This document shows positions 1-8,133 of a stretch of 36,137 nt of DNA, piece by piece; position 1 is the stretch's first letter; the number at the start of each line of letters is the position of its first letter. A program made the position numbers and the translations under genes. The DNA lies in assembly GCA_937997635.1 (NCBI GenBank), contig CALLFA010000149.1, positions 1 through 36,137 of the forward strand, read 5' to 3'. The notes under the pieces were generated by a model. The model was not told the origin of the DNA. It saw only the letters and a program-made list of their open reading frames with translations, and made no database searches. The DNA is from an uncultured Saprospiraceae bacterium (GTDB lineage Bacteria; Bacteroidota; Bacteroidia; Chitinophagales; Saprospiraceae).

Positions 1-1076
1 TTACCCCAATAATCATCGATTTGGTTACCCATAATTGTATTGATTGTTGTTCTGCTCAAAAATCGTTTTCCTTTGTGTACACCGCCATTCAGATACATCT
101 GCAAAAATGTGGCGTAATCTTTTGCGGTACTCGACAGACCAGCACCTCCAGAAAAAAATCGTTGTGCACCTTTCATCGGGTAATCTGGATCATAAAATGT
201 CACTGGGAAATTAACCCAGTTGTTATGTTCATTTTTTTGAATGCTTACAAGTCGATCATGTTTGGCTTCTGGCAAGTAAAACCACGTGTCATCCATTCCA
301 AGTGGATCGAAAATATGTTCACGCAAAAATTCGTCAAATGCTTGCCCTGACATTATTTCGATAAAATAGCCCAAGACATCAAGCCCTTCACTGTAAGTAA
401 ATTTTGCGCCCGGTTCGTGGTGCAGAGGTAGGGTAGCCAAGGTCTTAATGTTCAATGCTATCGAAATATCTTTTGTGGTATAGAGATCTATAATTCCTGC
501 TTTAGCGTAAATCTTTTTCATTCTAGGATCACCATCTATGACGCCATACCCGATGCCAGATGTGTGACTCAATAGATGCCTTATGGTTATGGCTTTTTTT
601 GCAGGAACTGAAGTATAACTACTGTCAACTTCAATAAAGGAATCCAAGACAGTCGCATTTTTAAATTCTGGGATATAGTTAGAAATGGGCTCGTCAAGTT
701 GGAATAGACCTTTCTCCCACAACATCATGACAGCGGTAGAGGTTATCGCTTTTGTTTGTGAAGCGATTCTAAAAATATCATCTTTCTCTAATGGGTGTCC
801 ATCCTGATTGGCATGTCCAAACGCTTTATGATAAATGATTTCGCCATTTCTCTGGATCAACGCTACTGCCCCTGGAATGTCGTTGTCTTCAATTGCCTTG
901 AGGCAGATGGCATCTATGTTAGCCAACCGCTCTTCAGAAAAGCCATTTTTTTCGGCGATTGTTTGTACTGGAAATTCTTTTATCTGTTGGCTAAGTGTCG
1001 GCTGTGGGGTGGTGCAGCTACTTATCAGGATCAGGACATTGGAAAAGACAAGGATGTACAGAATTGCGTTTCTCAT
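1..1076 (-). CDS. Serine hydrolase, beta-lactamase/class C PBP family lipoprotein (3' end cut off)
   Basis: This partial gene reads leftward off the window, with 358 residues visible. The N-terminus is a lipoprotein signal (hydrophobic segment, then LISSC with Cys21), so the mature protein is probably anchored in an envelope membrane facing the periplasm. The catalytic SxxK motif is SQTK (Ser106, Lys109) in the context RIASQTKAITSTAVMML. The second motif is at Tyr228, in FTYSEGLDVLGYFIE. The usual YxN is therefore Y-S-E here, an oddity. A Gly-rich SGGAGLSS segment (309-316) fits the third motif region. The family includes class C beta-lactamases, DD-peptidases and esterases, and the substrate cannot be told from sequence. 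The ATG at 1076-1074 follows AGGAGA and leads straight into the lipoprotein signal. It is divergent from the ribosomal operon and probably unrelated to it. Confidence 0.88.
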   Translation of the reverse strand, partial: MRNAILYILVFSNVLILISSCTTPQPTLSQQIKEFPVQTIAEKNGFSEERLANIDAICLKAIEDNDIPGAVALIQRNGEIIYHKAFGHANQDGHPLEKDDIFRIASQTKAITSTAVMMLWEKGLFQLDEPISNYIPEFKNATVLDSFIEVDSSYTSVPAKKAITIRHLLSHTSGIGYGVIDGDPRMKKIYAKAGIIDLYTTKDISIALNIKTLATLPLHHEPGAKFTYSEGLDVLGYFIEIMSGQAFDEFLREHIFDPLGMDDTWFYLPEAKHDRLVSIQKNEHNNWVNFPVTFYDPDYPMKGAQRFFSGGAGLSSTAKDYATFLQMYLNGGVHKGKRFLSRTTINTIMGNQIDDYWG

Positions 1077-1257
1077 TCTCCTAAAATAATAAATTGGATG
1101 GTTTTCTTAAAATTCTCCCTTTGGTATATTTAAAACGTTTATAGTCATTTTGATGGAAATATGACAATGTTGAAATTCCTACATGTATAAATATCGGACT
1201 GATTTTCAATTGCGAAAACCCTGTGAGTGAAATGGTTGATTAATTTTTACATTTTTA

Positions 1258-1289
1258 TTGTCATTATCATTTAAATATGACTATCTTTG
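1258..1289 (+). promoter_or_regulatory. Bacteroidota-type promoter of the ribosomal operon
   Basis: TTG at 1258-1260 and TATCTTTG at 1282-1289 are separated by 21 bases. This matches the Bacteroidota primary sigma pattern (TTG near -33, TAnnTTTG near -7). Transcription would start about 5-8 bases downstream, giving a leader of some 30 bases before the S10 start at 1329. It is the only full two-element match in the 252-base gap between the hydrolase and rpsJ. The rest of that gap is AT-rich with nothing else recognisable. Confidence 0.75.
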
Positions 1290-1328
1290 CGCCTCTTTTG
1301 AGAGAAAGAGAATATTTTAAACTAGAGT

Positions 1329-1637
1329 ATGAATCAGAAAATTAGGATTAAACTTCGTTCTTACGACCACAATTTGGTGGATAAGTCAACGGAGAAAATC
1401 GTCAAGACAGTGCGCAATAGCGGTGCTGTTATAACTGGTCCGATTCCGCTGCCTACTGAGAAAGAGGTCTTCACTGTCTTGCGTTCCCCGCACGTCAACA
1501 AGAAATCTCGAGAACAGTTCCAGCTACGGACACACAAAAGGTTGATCGAGATTTACACACCAACACAAAAGACAGTCGATGCTTTATCAAAGCTAGAACT
1601 TCCAAGTGGTGTGGACATTCAAGTCAAACTTACTTAA
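1329..1637 (+). CDS. rpsJ: 30S ribosomal protein S10
   Basis: The protein has 102 residues, the normal length for S10 (uS10). It binds 16S rRNA in the head of the small subunit and in many bacteria also joins NusB in antitermination. The family signature is clear: [14 protein letters not shown] at the start, then [28 protein letters not shown] and the [11 protein letters not shown] strand. It is the first gene of the long operon. Many Bacteroidota have rpsL-rpsG-fusA immediately upstream, but here a divergent hydrolase takes that place. The 83-base gap to L3 is the longest between consecutive ribosomal protein genes inside the operon and contains predicted hairpins. Confidence 0.98.
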   Translation: MNQKIRIKLRSYDHNLVDKSTEKIVKTVRNSGAVITGPIPLPTEKEVFTVLRSPHVNKKSREQFQLRTHKRLIEIYTPTQKTVDALSKLELPSGVDIQVKLT

Positions 1638-1659
1638 GAAAAGATATTATTAAATAACT

Positions 1660-1675
1660 GAGGTACGATTACCTC
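1660..1675 (+). promoter_or_regulatory. Hairpin 1 in the S10-L3 spacer
   Basis: GAGGTA (1660-1665) and TACCTC (1670-1675) are perfect inverted repeats around a CGAT loop, giving a compact 6 bp stem. There is no T-run directly after it, so it does not look like an intrinsic terminator. It is more likely part of an mRNA leader for L3 and the genes after it. Function is inferred only from its position. Confidence 0.4.
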
Positions 1676-1684
1676 GACATTTTT

Positions 1685-1717
1685 ACTGATGAGCCTTGTG
1701 CTCTACAAAATATCAGT
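1685..1717 (+). promoter_or_regulatory. Hairpin 2 in the S10-L3 spacer, ending 3 bases before the L3 start
   Basis: ACTGAT (1685-1690) pairs with ATCAGT (1712-1717). Directly inside it, GAGC (1691-1694) pairs with GCTC (1700-1703) around CTTGT. The 5' arm is therefore a continuous 10 bases, with an 8-base bulge (1704-1711) on the 3' side. The closing stem finishes three bases before the L3 ATG at 1721, so folding could occlude translation start. Ribosomal proteins such as L4 regulate S10 operons through leader RNA in other phyla. A similar role here is inference. Confidence 0.4.
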
Positions 1718-1720
1718 TAG

Positions 1721-2344
1721 ATGAATGGATTAATAGGAAAGAAAATAGGAATGACCAGCATCTTCGCAGAAGATGGGAGGAATATATCCTGCACAGTAAT
1801 TGAAGCTGAACCTAATGTCGTTACGCAGGTAAAGACAGACGAAAGTGATGGGTACAATGCCCTACAGCTAGCAATTGGTGATAAAAAAGAGAAAAATTCT
1901 TCTCAAGCTCTAGTTGGGCACTTCGGTAAAGCGAATACCGTGCCTAAGAGAAAGGTGAAGGAGTTCAGGGATTTTGACTTCATAGAAAAATCACTTGGAG
2001 ATACCATTAAAGTAGATGAGATTTTTCAAGAAGGTGATTATGTCGATATTTCTGGGACTTCCAAAGGAAAAGGTTTTCAAGGTGTTGTCAAACGGTACAA
2101 CTTTAAAGGTGTTAACGATGCGACTCACGGTCAACATAACAGACAACGTGCCCCAGGTTCTATTGGTGCAGCGTCAACGCCATCGAAAGTTGTAAAAGGC
2201 ATGAGAATGGCAGGTAGAACAGGTGGAAAGACGATTACAACTAAGAATTTAGAAGTGATTAAGATTTTCCCTGATAAGAATCTATTGTTAATCAAAGGCT
2301 GCGTCCCAGGACACAAAGGCGCTTATGTAGTCATTCAAAAGTAA
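1721..2344 (+). CDS. rplC: 50S ribosomal protein L3
   Basis: The protein has 207 residues (uL3), a primary binder of 23S rRNA near the peptidyl transferase centre. It starts [15 protein letters not shown], the typical L3 N-terminus. It also carries the conserved [17 protein letters not shown] and [15 protein letters not shown] segments that form the long loop reaching into the rRNA core. The ATG at 1721 aligns with the family start and follows the hairpin pair described at 1660-1717. L4 starts 7 bases after the stop, so the two are co-translated from one mRNA. Confidence 0.98.
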   Translation: MNGLIGKKIGMTSIFAEDGRNISCTVIEAEPNVVTQVKTDESDGYNALQLAIGDKKEKNSSQALVGHFGKANTVPKRKVKEFRDFDFIEKSLGDTIKVDEIFQEGDYVDISGTSKGKGFQGVVKRYNFKGVNDATHGQHNRQRAPGSIGAASTPSKVVKGMRMAGRTGGKTITTKNLEVIKIFPDKNLLLIKGCVPGHKGAYVVIQK

Positions 2345-2351
2345 GAGAACC

Positions 2352-2978
2352 ATGAAAGTAGATATATATAATATAGAAGGTGGGAAAACAGGGAAGTCTA
2401 TAGATCTTCCAGACAATATATTTGGTATTGAGCCAAATGAGCATGCGGTGTATCTTGCTGTGAAGCAGTACAATGCCCACCAACGACAAGGGACTCACAA
2501 GGCTAAGGAAAGAGGAGAGATTCAAGGGTCTACTAAAAAGATCAAAAGACAAAAGGGTACAGGTACGGCACGTGCTGGTTCGATGAAGAATCCTTTATTT
2601 AGAGGAGGAGGTAGAGTATTTGGCCCAAGACCACGAACATATACAATCAAGCTTAACAAAAAAGTGAAGCAATTGGCGAAAGCATCTGCTTTATCATCTA
2701 AAGCTGCTGACGGTTCTTTGATTGTGTTAGAAGATTTTTCCCTTGATGCTCCAAAGACAAGCGCTTTTGTAGACGTGTTGAAAAAGCATGAAGCAGATAC
2801 AGTAAAATCTTTAATGGTAGTCAATGATTACGATACCAACTTATACTTATCAAGCAGAAATTGTAAGAAAGCAGGTGTTGTCAGTGCAGATAGCTTAAAC
2901 ACATACAGCATTTTAAATGCGAATAAACTTTTCATATCGGAAAGCGCAGTCGCAAAGCTTAAAGAAATACACAGTTAA
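2352..2978 (+). CDS. rplD: 50S ribosomal protein L4
   Basis: The protein has 208 residues (uL4). It binds 23S rRNA domain I and lines the peptide exit tunnel with an extended loop. That loop is visible as the basic stretch around residues 60-100, with KKIKRQKGTGTARAGS and RGGGRVFGPRPRTY, both diagnostic for L4. The C-terminal half has the expected alpha/beta fold region (DGSLIVLEDFSLDAPKT). In E. coli L4 represses the S10 operon. If that holds here, the structured spacer before L3 is a candidate target. Confidence 0.98.
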   Translation: MKVDIYNIEGGKTGKSIDLPDNIFGIEPNEHAVYLAVKQYNAHQRQGTHKAKERGEIQGSTKKIKRQKGTGTARAGSMKNPLFRGGGRVFGPRPRTYTIKLNKKVKQLAKASALSSKAADGSLIVLEDFSLDAPKTSAFVDVLKKHEADTVKSLMVVNDYDTNLYLSSRNCKKAGVVSADSLNTYSILNANKLFISESAVAKLKEIHS

Positions 2979-2989
2979 ATTAAACTGAA

Positions 2990-3283
2990 ATGAAGAATAT
3001 TTTAATAAAACCAATCATTTCTGAAAAGTCAGAGCTACTGTCTGAATCAGTGGGGCACTACACTTTTCTTGTAATGAAAAAGGCTAATAAAATAGAAATT
3101 AGGAAAGCGGTAGAAAGCATGTATAATGTTACTGTCGATTCAGTAAATACTGTCATCATGCCTGCGAAGAGAAGAGTAAGAAACACAAGAGGTGGTGTAC
3201 AGAAAGGCTATAAGTCTTCATTCAAAAAAGCAATTGTTAAATTATCAGCAGGGGAAGAAATTGACTTCTTCGGTGATATATAA
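2990..3283 (+). CDS. rplW: 50S ribosomal protein L23
   Basis: The protein has 97 residues (uL23). It sits at the tunnel exit and is the main docking site for trigger factor and signal recognition particle in bacteria. The start MKNILIKPIISEKSELL carries the family's IKPIISEKS motif. The middle holds the basic loop with KRRVRNTRGGVQKGYKSSFKKA. Length is normal. It lies 11 bases after L4 and 10 before L2. Confidence 0.97.
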   Translation: MKNILIKPIISEKSELLSESVGHYTFLVMKKANKIEIRKAVESMYNVTVDSVNTVIMPAKRRVRNTRGGVQKGYKSSFKKAIVKLSAGEEIDFFGDI

Positions 3284-3293
3284 TTAATAAGAG

Positions 3294-4124
3294 ATGCCAG
3301 TTAAAAAATACAAACCGGTAACACCGGGAACGAGATTCAGGCAAGGAAATGACTTTTCAGGTTTGTCAGGTGATAAGCCAGAAAAATCACTCATCAAGAA
3401 GCTGAACAAGTCTGGTGGTCGTAACCATGATGGTAAAATGACCAATCGTCACATAGGTGGTGGTCACAAGAGAAGATATCGTGTGATCGACTTCAAAAGA
3501 GATAAAGAAGGTAGTGCTGAAGTAACAAGTCTCCAGTATGATCCAAACAGATCAGCCTTTATTGCTTTGTTACAGTTTGATGATGGCGAAAAGAGATACA
3601 TCATTGCGCCTGATAATGTTGCTGTTGGAGATAAATTAAAATCTGGAAGGGGTGTGAACCCTGATAATGGAAATTGCTTGTTTTTGGACGAGATTCCATT
3701 AGGTTCAAATATCCATGCCATTGAGATGTCTCCTGGAAAAGGTGCTGCAATTGCAAGAAGCGCAGGTACATATTGTACTCTGATGGGTAAAGAAGGTAAG
3801 TATGCTATACTGAAGATGCCTTCTGGAGAGACAAGAAAGATTTTACTTTCATGCAAAGCAGTAATGGGTACAACGTCTAACTCAGATCATCAGTTGCAAG
3901 TTTCTGGTAAAGCGGGTAGAAGCAGATGGTTAGGTAGAAGACCTAGAGTAAGAGGTGTTGCGATGAACCCTGTAGATCACCCAATGGGAGGTGGTGAAGG
4001 TAGAGCATCTGGAGGTCACCCTAGATCAAGAACTGGTGTCATGGCAAAAGGTCAGAAAACCAGAAATAACAAAAAGTATTCGACGAAACTGATTATTTCA
4101 AGAAGAAAGAAACGTAATAAATAA
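3294..4124 (+). CDS. rplB: 50S ribosomal protein L2
   Basis: The protein has 276 residues (uL2), essential for subunit joining and close to the peptidyl transferase centre. It has [13 protein letters not shown] at the start, [23 protein letters not shown], and the highly conserved C-terminal [20 protein letters not shown] with the functionally important His. A basic tail (RRKKRNK) ends the protein. The last base of its TAA stop is the first base of the S19 ATG, giving a TAATG overlap that suggests translational coupling. Confidence 0.98.
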   Translation: MPVKKYKPVTPGTRFRQGNDFSGLSGDKPEKSLIKKLNKSGGRNHDGKMTNRHIGGGHKRRYRVIDFKRDKEGSAEVTSLQYDPNRSAFIALLQFDDGEKRYIIAPDNVAVGDKLKSGRGVNPDNGNCLFLDEIPLGSNIHAIEMSPGKGAAIARSAGTYCTLMGKEGKYAILKMPSGETRKILLSCKAVMGTTSNSDHQLQVSGKAGRSRWLGRRPRVRGVAMNPVDHPMGGGEGRASGGHPRSRTGVMAKGQKTRNNKKYSTKLIISRRKKRNK

Positions 4125-4390
4125 TGGCACGATCAATAAAAAAGGGACCATACGTATATCATAAGCTTTTATCAAAATTAGATAAAGCAGCAGCTTCTAA
4201 TAAGAAGTCAGTCATAAAAACGTGGTCAAGATCTTCTATGATTATTCCTACAATGGTTGGACAAACAATCGCAGTACACAATGGCAAAACTTTTGTTCCT
4301 GTGTTTGTAACGGAAAACATGGTTGGTCATAAACTTGGTGAATTTTCACCGACAAGAACCTTTAAAGGTCATTCAGGTAATAGAAAGTAA
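4124..4390 (+). CDS. rpsS: 30S ribosomal protein S19
   Basis: The protein has 88 residues (uS19), part of the head of the small subunit near the A-site tRNA, paired with S13. It begins [16 protein letters not shown] and has the family motifs [32 protein letters not shown] and [17 protein letters not shown]. It overlaps the L2 stop by one base. The 20-base gap after it contains an AT-rich 6 bp inverted repeat (AATTGT/ACAATT, 4389-4406), which is probably incidental. Confidence 0.97.
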   Translation: MARSIKKGPYVYHKLLSKLDKAAASNKKSVIKTWSRSSMIIPTMVGQTIAVHNGKTFVPVFVTENMVGHKLGEFSPTRTFKGHSGNRK

Positions 4391-4410
4391 TTGTCTAAAA
4401 ACAATTCAAT

Positions 4411-4809
4411 ATGAAAGCACAGGCAAGATTAAAAAACATCCCAATGTCAGCGCGTAAAATGCGAATGGTGACTGATGCTATAAGAGGTAGAGACATCAAT
4501 GATGCACTGAACATTTTGAAGTTTACAAAAAGAGAAGGTGGCACTTGGTGTGAAAAAGTTTTACTATCAGCGATTGCCAACTGGGAGCAAAAATCAAATT
4601 TGGCATTGAGTGCAGATGATTATGGTTTGAAAATAAGTGAAATCAGATCTGACGAAGGCACAATGTTGAAAAGAGTGAGACCTGCACCACACGGACGTGC
4701 ACATAGAATAAGAAAACGTACGAATCACTTAATCGTGGTTGTAGAAAATAGCGTGACTATTGATAATGAAGATCAAGTTTTCTCAGCTGATAAATCTGAG
4801 GAAGAATAA
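4411..4809 (+). CDS. rplV: 50S ribosomal protein L22
   Basis: The protein has 132 residues (uL22). It binds all domains of 23S rRNA and extends a beta-hairpin into the exit tunnel, where macrolide resistance mutations occur. KNIPMSARKMRMVTDAIRG and the hairpin KRVRPAPHGRAHRIRKRTNHL are diagnostic. It is longer than the roughly 110 residues of E. coli L22 because of an acidic C-terminal extension (DNEDQVFSADKSEEE), an unusual feature for an rRNA-binding protein. Nine bases separate it from S3. Confidence 0.97.
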   Translation: MKAQARLKNIPMSARKMRMVTDAIRGRDINDALNILKFTKREGGTWCEKVLLSAIANWEQKSNLALSADDYGLKISEIRSDEGTMLKRVRPAPHGRAHRIRKRTNHLIVVVENSVTIDNEDQVFSADKSEEE

Positions 4810-4818
4810 AATTTAATT

Positions 4819-5574
4819 ATGGGTCAAAAAACAAATCCAATAGGTAATAGATTAGGCATCATCAGAGGATGGGATTCTAACTGGTTTGGTGGCAAAAACT
4901 TTGCAGATAAAGTTGTTGAAGACGAAAAAATCAGAATATACCTAAAAGCCAGAGTCAACAAAGGTGGTATTGCCAAAATCATTATTGAGCGCACACTTAA
5001 GCGTATAACGGTGACAATCCACACGAGCAGACCGGGCATCATAATTGGTAAAGGTGGTCAAGAAGTAGATAGAATACGTGAAGAGCTAAAAAAGCTGACT
5101 AGTAAAGATGTTCAGATTAACATCATTGAAATTAGAAAGCCGGAATTGGATGCAGCTATAGTTGGTGAATCAATTGCTAAACAGCTGGAAGCAAGAATGA
5201 ATTACAGACGTGCAATCAAAATGTCTATTCAATCGACGATGAGGGCAGGTGCTGAAGGAATAAAAGTGAGAATAAGTGGAAGATTGAATGGTGCGGAGAT
5301 GGCACGAAGTGAAGAGTATAAAGATGGCCGTACGCCACTGCACACATTCAGAGCAGATATAGATTATGCACTTAGTGAAGCATTGACAGTATACGGTAAG
5401 ATTGGAATTAAAGTGTGGATTTGTAAAGGTGAGGTTTTAGGAAAGAGAGATTTATCGCCAAATGTAGGAGTAGATAAGAAACGCCAAGGAGTCCGAGGTG
5501 GCAGAGGAGGTGGACAAAGAAGAGGTGGAGGAAATGATAGAAGAGGTGGTGGAGATAGAAGGCAAAGAAGATAA
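4819..5574 (+). CDS. rpsC: 30S ribosomal protein S3 with RGG-rich tail
   Basis: The protein has 251 residues (uS3), part of the mRNA entry channel and its helicase activity. It shows [18 protein letters not shown], a KH type 2 RNA-binding core with [16 protein letters not shown] around residues 70-90, and the [13 protein letters not shown] motif of the C-terminal domain. After about residue 218 comes a low-complexity tail of RGG/RRGGG repeats ending [12 protein letters not shown], absent from E. coli S3 (233 residues). A TACCTTTG motif overlies and follows its stop region. Confidence 0.97.
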   Translation: MGQKTNPIGNRLGIIRGWDSNWFGGKNFADKVVEDEKIRIYLKARVNKGGIAKIIIERTLKRITVTIHTSRPGIIIGKGGQEVDRIREELKKLTSKDVQINIIEIRKPELDAAIVGESIAKQLEARMNYRRAIKMSIQSTMRAGAEGIKVRISGRLNGAEMARSEEYKDGRTPLHTFRADIDYALSEALTVYGKIGIKVWICKGEVLGKRDLSPNVGVDKKRQGVRGGRGGGQRRGGGNDRRGGGDRRQRR

Positions 5575-5581
5575 AAAGGAT

Positions 5582-5589
5582 TACCTTTG
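5582..5589 (+). promoter_or_regulatory. Possible internal promoter (-7 motif) before L16
   Basis: TACCTTTG matches TAnnTTTG exactly and is followed by CGC. The main operon promoter likewise reads CTTTGCGC at this point. It sits in the 47-base S3-L16 gap, one of the few gaps in the operon able to hold a promoter. No TTG is seen 17-23 bases upstream, where the S3 tail codons lie, so only half of a promoter is supported. If real, it would boost L16 and downstream genes. Confidence 0.35.
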
Positions 5590-5621
5590 CGCAACTTTTT
5601 AAAAAAGTAAATAAATAAAGC

Positions 5622-6041
5622 ATGTTACAGCCGAAAAGAACCAAGTATAGAAAAGCCCAGAAGGGTAGAAATAGAGGCCTAGCTCATAGAGGAGGTACTA
5701 TTGCATTCGGTTCATTTGGTCTAAAATCGTTGGAAGCGGGAAGATTGACAAGTAGACAGATTGAAGCAGCTCGTATCGCGATGACCAGATATATGAAGAG
5801 GGAAGGAAAAGTGTGGATCAGAGTATTCCCAGATAAGCCAATCACCGCTAAGCCTTTAGAGGTAAGGATGGGTAAAGGTAAGGGAGCTTTGGATCATTAT
5901 GTCGCTGTGATTAGACCAGGAAGAATATTATTTGAAATGGATGGGGTGCCATTAGAAATTGCTCAAGAAGGATTGAGATTGGCAGCACAAAAATTACCAG
6001 TATTAACAAAAGTTGTAGTCCGTAGAGATTACCAAGAATAA
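5622..6041 (+). CDS. rplP: 50S ribosomal protein L16
   Basis: The protein has 139 residues (uL16), which organises the A-site region of the large subunit and is needed late in 50S assembly. It begins [19 protein letters not shown] and contains [45 protein letters not shown], both hallmark segments, then [26 protein letters not shown]. Length is normal. The preceding 47-base gap carries a TACCTTTG promoter-like motif, so this gene may open a sub-operon. L29 follows after 10 bases. Confidence 0.98.
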   Translation: MLQPKRTKYRKAQKGRNRGLAHRGGTIAFGSFGLKSLEAGRLTSRQIEAARIAMTRYMKREGKVWIRVFPDKPITAKPLEVRMGKGKGALDHYVAVIRPGRILFEMDGVPLEIAQEGLRLAAQKLPVLTKVVVRRDYQE

Positions 6042-6051
6042 AAGCAATACA

Positions 6052-6309
6052 ATGGCAACTAAGAAATTCACAGAACTTCAAGATTTTTCCGATGCCGATT
6101 TGGCAAACGAATTGAAGGAAACTGTCAATCAGGAGCAGAAGTTGAGATTCGACCATGCACTGAAAGGTTTGGATAATCCACTATTGTTAAGAGAAATCCG
6201 AAGAGATGTCGCTAGATTAAAATCCGAGGTTAGAAGAAGAGAGATTGCGGCTATGGATGAAAAAGCTATTGCAAAACGTTCGAAAATTCGACTTAGAAGA
6301 AGAAATTAA
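6052..6309 (+). CDS. rpmC: 50S ribosomal protein L29
   Basis: The protein has 85 residues (uL29), located beside L23 at the peptide exit site. The motif [34 protein letters not shown] is the family's helical hairpin core. It is longer than the E. coli protein (63 residues) owing to both an N-terminal segment and a basic C-terminus ([11 protein letters not shown]). The ATG at 6052 is the first in frame after the L16 stop. S17 starts one base after the L29 stop. Confidence 0.95.
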   Translation: MATKKFTELQDFSDADLANELKETVNQEQKLRFDHALKGLDNPLLLREIRRDVARLKSEVRRREIAAMDEKAIAKRSKIRLRRRN

Positions 6310-6310
6310 T

Positions 6311-6571
6311 ATGGAAGTAAAAGTATCCAATAAAAAGCAGCGTGTTGGGCTAGTTTCCAGCAATAAAATGGATAAATCTATCACTGTTCTTGTAGAGAGG
6401 AGAATAAAGCACCCGATTTATGGGAAGTATGTGAAGAAGTCCAAAAAATTTATGGCTCACGATGAAGCTAATGAAGCCAATATCGGAGATACAGTTAAAA
6501 TAGAAGAATCTCGACCATTGAGCAAAAGAAAAAAGTGGAAGTTGATCGAGGTTATTGAAAAAGCAAAATAA
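6311..6571 (+). CDS. rpsQ: 30S ribosomal protein S17
   Basis: The protein has 86 residues (uS17), a primary 16S rRNA binder with an OB fold. The chosen start is ATG 6311, giving [23 protein letters not shown]. The reading frame stays open upstream to 6245, but that extension lies inside L29 and does not look like S17. Family motifs are the [25 protein letters not shown] segment and the late [17 protein letters not shown]. One base separates it from L29, and L14 follows after 18 bases. Confidence 0.96.
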   Translation: MEVKVSNKKQRVGLVSSNKMDKSITVLVERRIKHPIYGKYVKKSKKFMAHDEANEANIGDTVKIEESRPLSKRKKWKLIEVIEKAK

Positions 6572-6589
6572 TCTTTCAAAGATAAAACT

Positions 6590-6955
6590 ATGATTCAGGC
6601 AGAAAGCAGACTAAAAGTTGCAGATAACAGTGGAGCGAAGGAAGTGCTTTGTATTAAAGTACTCGGTGGCTCTAAAAGACGCTATGCATCTATAGGAGAT
6701 AAAATTATCGTTACGGTAAAAGAAGCTTCTCCAGGTGGAGTGAAGAAAGGAACTGTTTCTCCTGCAGTTGTTGTCAGAACTAAGAAAGAGATCAGAAGAA
6801 AAGATGGATCGTATATCCGATTCGACGATAATGCTGTGGTCTTATTGACACCAGCAGATGAGCCAAGAGGGACAAGGATTTTTGGACCTGTTGCAAGAGA
6901 GTTGAGAGATAAGGATTATATGAGAATTATTTCACTAGCACCAGAAGTGCTTTAA
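6590..6955 (+). CDS. rplN: 50S ribosomal protein L14
   Basis: The protein has 121 residues (uL14). It lies at the subunit interface, forms bridges to 16S rRNA, and is the target of the silencing factor RsfS. It starts [37 protein letters not shown], an unmistakable L14 N-terminus, and has the conserved [35 protein letters not shown] and [13 protein letters not shown] segments. Length is within one residue of the family norm. L24 follows after 10 bases. Confidence 0.98.
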   Translation: MIQAESRLKVADNSGAKEVLCIKVLGGSKRRYASIGDKIIVTVKEASPGGVKKGTVSPAVVVRTKKEIRRKDGSYIRFDDNAVVLLTPADEPRGTRIFGPVARELRDKDYMRIISLAPEVL

Positions 6956-6965
6956 TCGTATAACA

Positions 6966-7295
6966 ATGGGTAAGAAAAGATTTGCTCCGAAATTATCAGT
7001 TAAGAAAGGCGATACAGTCATCGTCATAGCTGGTGATTACAAAGGTACCAAGGGTGAAGTGAAGGAGTTGCAAGCTGCAAAAAGCAGAGCAATAGTAGAA
7101 GGTGTTAATATTCGTAAAAAACACACGAAACCAACTCAGGATAGCCCTGGTGGTATCAACGAAATAAATGCGCCAATTCATGTTTCTAATTTGATGGTGG
7201 TAGATCCAAAATCAGGCGATGGAACGAGAATAGGAAGAAAAACAATCGACGGAAAATCCGTTAGATATTCTAAAAAGTCTGGAGAATTAATTTAA
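6966..7295 (+). CDS. rplX: 50S ribosomal protein L24
   Basis: The protein has 109 residues (uL24), an early assembly initiator that binds the 5' end of 23S rRNA. The KOW motif is visible near residues 15-40 ([20 protein letters not shown]), followed by [32 protein letters not shown], diagnostic of bacterial L24. The end reads [14 protein letters not shown] single base separates its stop from the L5 start, implying coupled translation. Confidence 0.97.
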   Translation: MGKKRFAPKLSVKKGDTVIVIAGDYKGTKGEVKELQAAKSRAIVEGVNIRKKHTKPTQDSPGGINEINAPIHVSNLMVVDPKSGDGTRIGRKTIDGKSVRYSKKSGELI

Positions 7296-7296
7296 G

Positions 7297-7857
7297 ATGA
7301 GTTACGAACCAAGATTAAAGAATGTGTACAAAGAAGAGATTGTTCCAAAATTGATGGAGCAATTCAAGTACAAGTCACCGATGCAAGTACCTAAGTTATC
7401 TAAGATATGCATCAACCAAGGTTTAGGTGGTGCTACTCAAGATAAAAAGATCGTTGAGTCATCACTAAATGAAATGACTGCTATTGCAGGTCAAAAAGCT
7501 GTTCCGACGACCGCTAAAAAATCTGTCTCAAACTTTAAGTTGAGAGAAGGAATGACAATCGGTTCAAGAGTGACGTTGAGAAAAACTCAGATGTGGGAGT
7601 TTCTTGACCGACTAGTTGCCGTGGCTTTACCAAGGGTACGTGATTTTCGAGGTGTCAACGATAAAAGTTTTGATGGCCGAGGTAACTATTCATTAGGAAT
7701 CTTGGAGCACATTATTTTTCCAGAGATCGATATTGACAAAGTAAATAAGATCACAGGCATGGATATCAGTTTTGTGACCACAGCTAAGACAGATGCTGAA
7801 GCACTGTTTTTGTTGAAGTCTCTAGGAATGCCTTTCAAAAATCAAAGAAAAGATTAA
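7297..7857 (+). CDS. rplE: 50S ribosomal protein L5
   Basis: The protein has 186 residues (uL5), which binds 5S rRNA in the central protuberance and contacts P-site tRNA. It has the typical [30 protein letters not shown] start, [23 protein letters not shown], the [20 protein letters not shown] loop, and [13 protein letters not shown]. The length is a few residues above E. coli (179). It lies one base after L24 and five before S14. Confidence 0.98.
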   Translation: MSYEPRLKNVYKEEIVPKLMEQFKYKSPMQVPKLSKICINQGLGGATQDKKIVESSLNEMTAIAGQKAVPTTAKKSVSNFKLREGMTIGSRVTLRKTQMWEFLDRLVAVALPRVRDFRGVNDKSFDGRGNYSLGILEHIIFPEIDIDKVNKITGMDISFVTTAKTDAEALFLLKSLGMPFKNQRKD

Positions 7858-7862
7858 GTCTT

Positions 7863-8132
7863 ATGGCTAAAAAATCAATCATAGCGCGAGAAAAGAAGAG
7901 ACAAAAAATGGTAGCTAAGTATGCCGAGCTCAGAAAGAAATTGAAGGAAGAAGGGAATTGGGAAGAGCTAGACAAGTTACCAAAGAATTCTTCAGCTGTC
8001 AGACTACACAACAGATGTATGTTGACAGGTAGACCTAAGGGTTATATGAGAAGATTCGGTATAAACAGAGTCACTTTTAGAAAGATGGCTTTAGAAGGTA
8101 AAATTCCAGGAGTAACAAAAGCAAGTTGGTAA
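7863..8132 (+). CDS. rpsN: 30S ribosomal protein S14, zinc-free form
   Basis: The protein has 89 residues (uS14), located in the head of the small subunit and involved in late assembly. It is the longer type without the CxxC-CxxC zinc ribbon: only one Cys is present (in [20 protein letters not shown]). The C-terminal motif [18 protein letters not shown] is diagnostic. The metal-free form, together with the metal-free L36 downstream, means that neither of these two proteins in this operon needs zinc. S8 starts one base after the stop. Confidence 0.97.
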   Translation: MAKKSIIAREKKRQKMVAKYAELRKKLKEEGNWEELDKLPKNSSAVRLHNRCMLTGRPKGYMRRFGINRVTFRKMALEGKIPGVTKASW

Positions 8133-8133
8133 C

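Noticed and set aside
4389-4406. AATTGT/ACAATT hairpin between S19 and L22
   Set aside because: All-AT-dominated six-pair stem in an AT-rich gap; expected by chance at this composition.
6245-6310. N-terminal extension of S17 into L29
   Set aside because: The extra residues come from the L29 gene in another frame, and the S17 family start matches ATG 6311.
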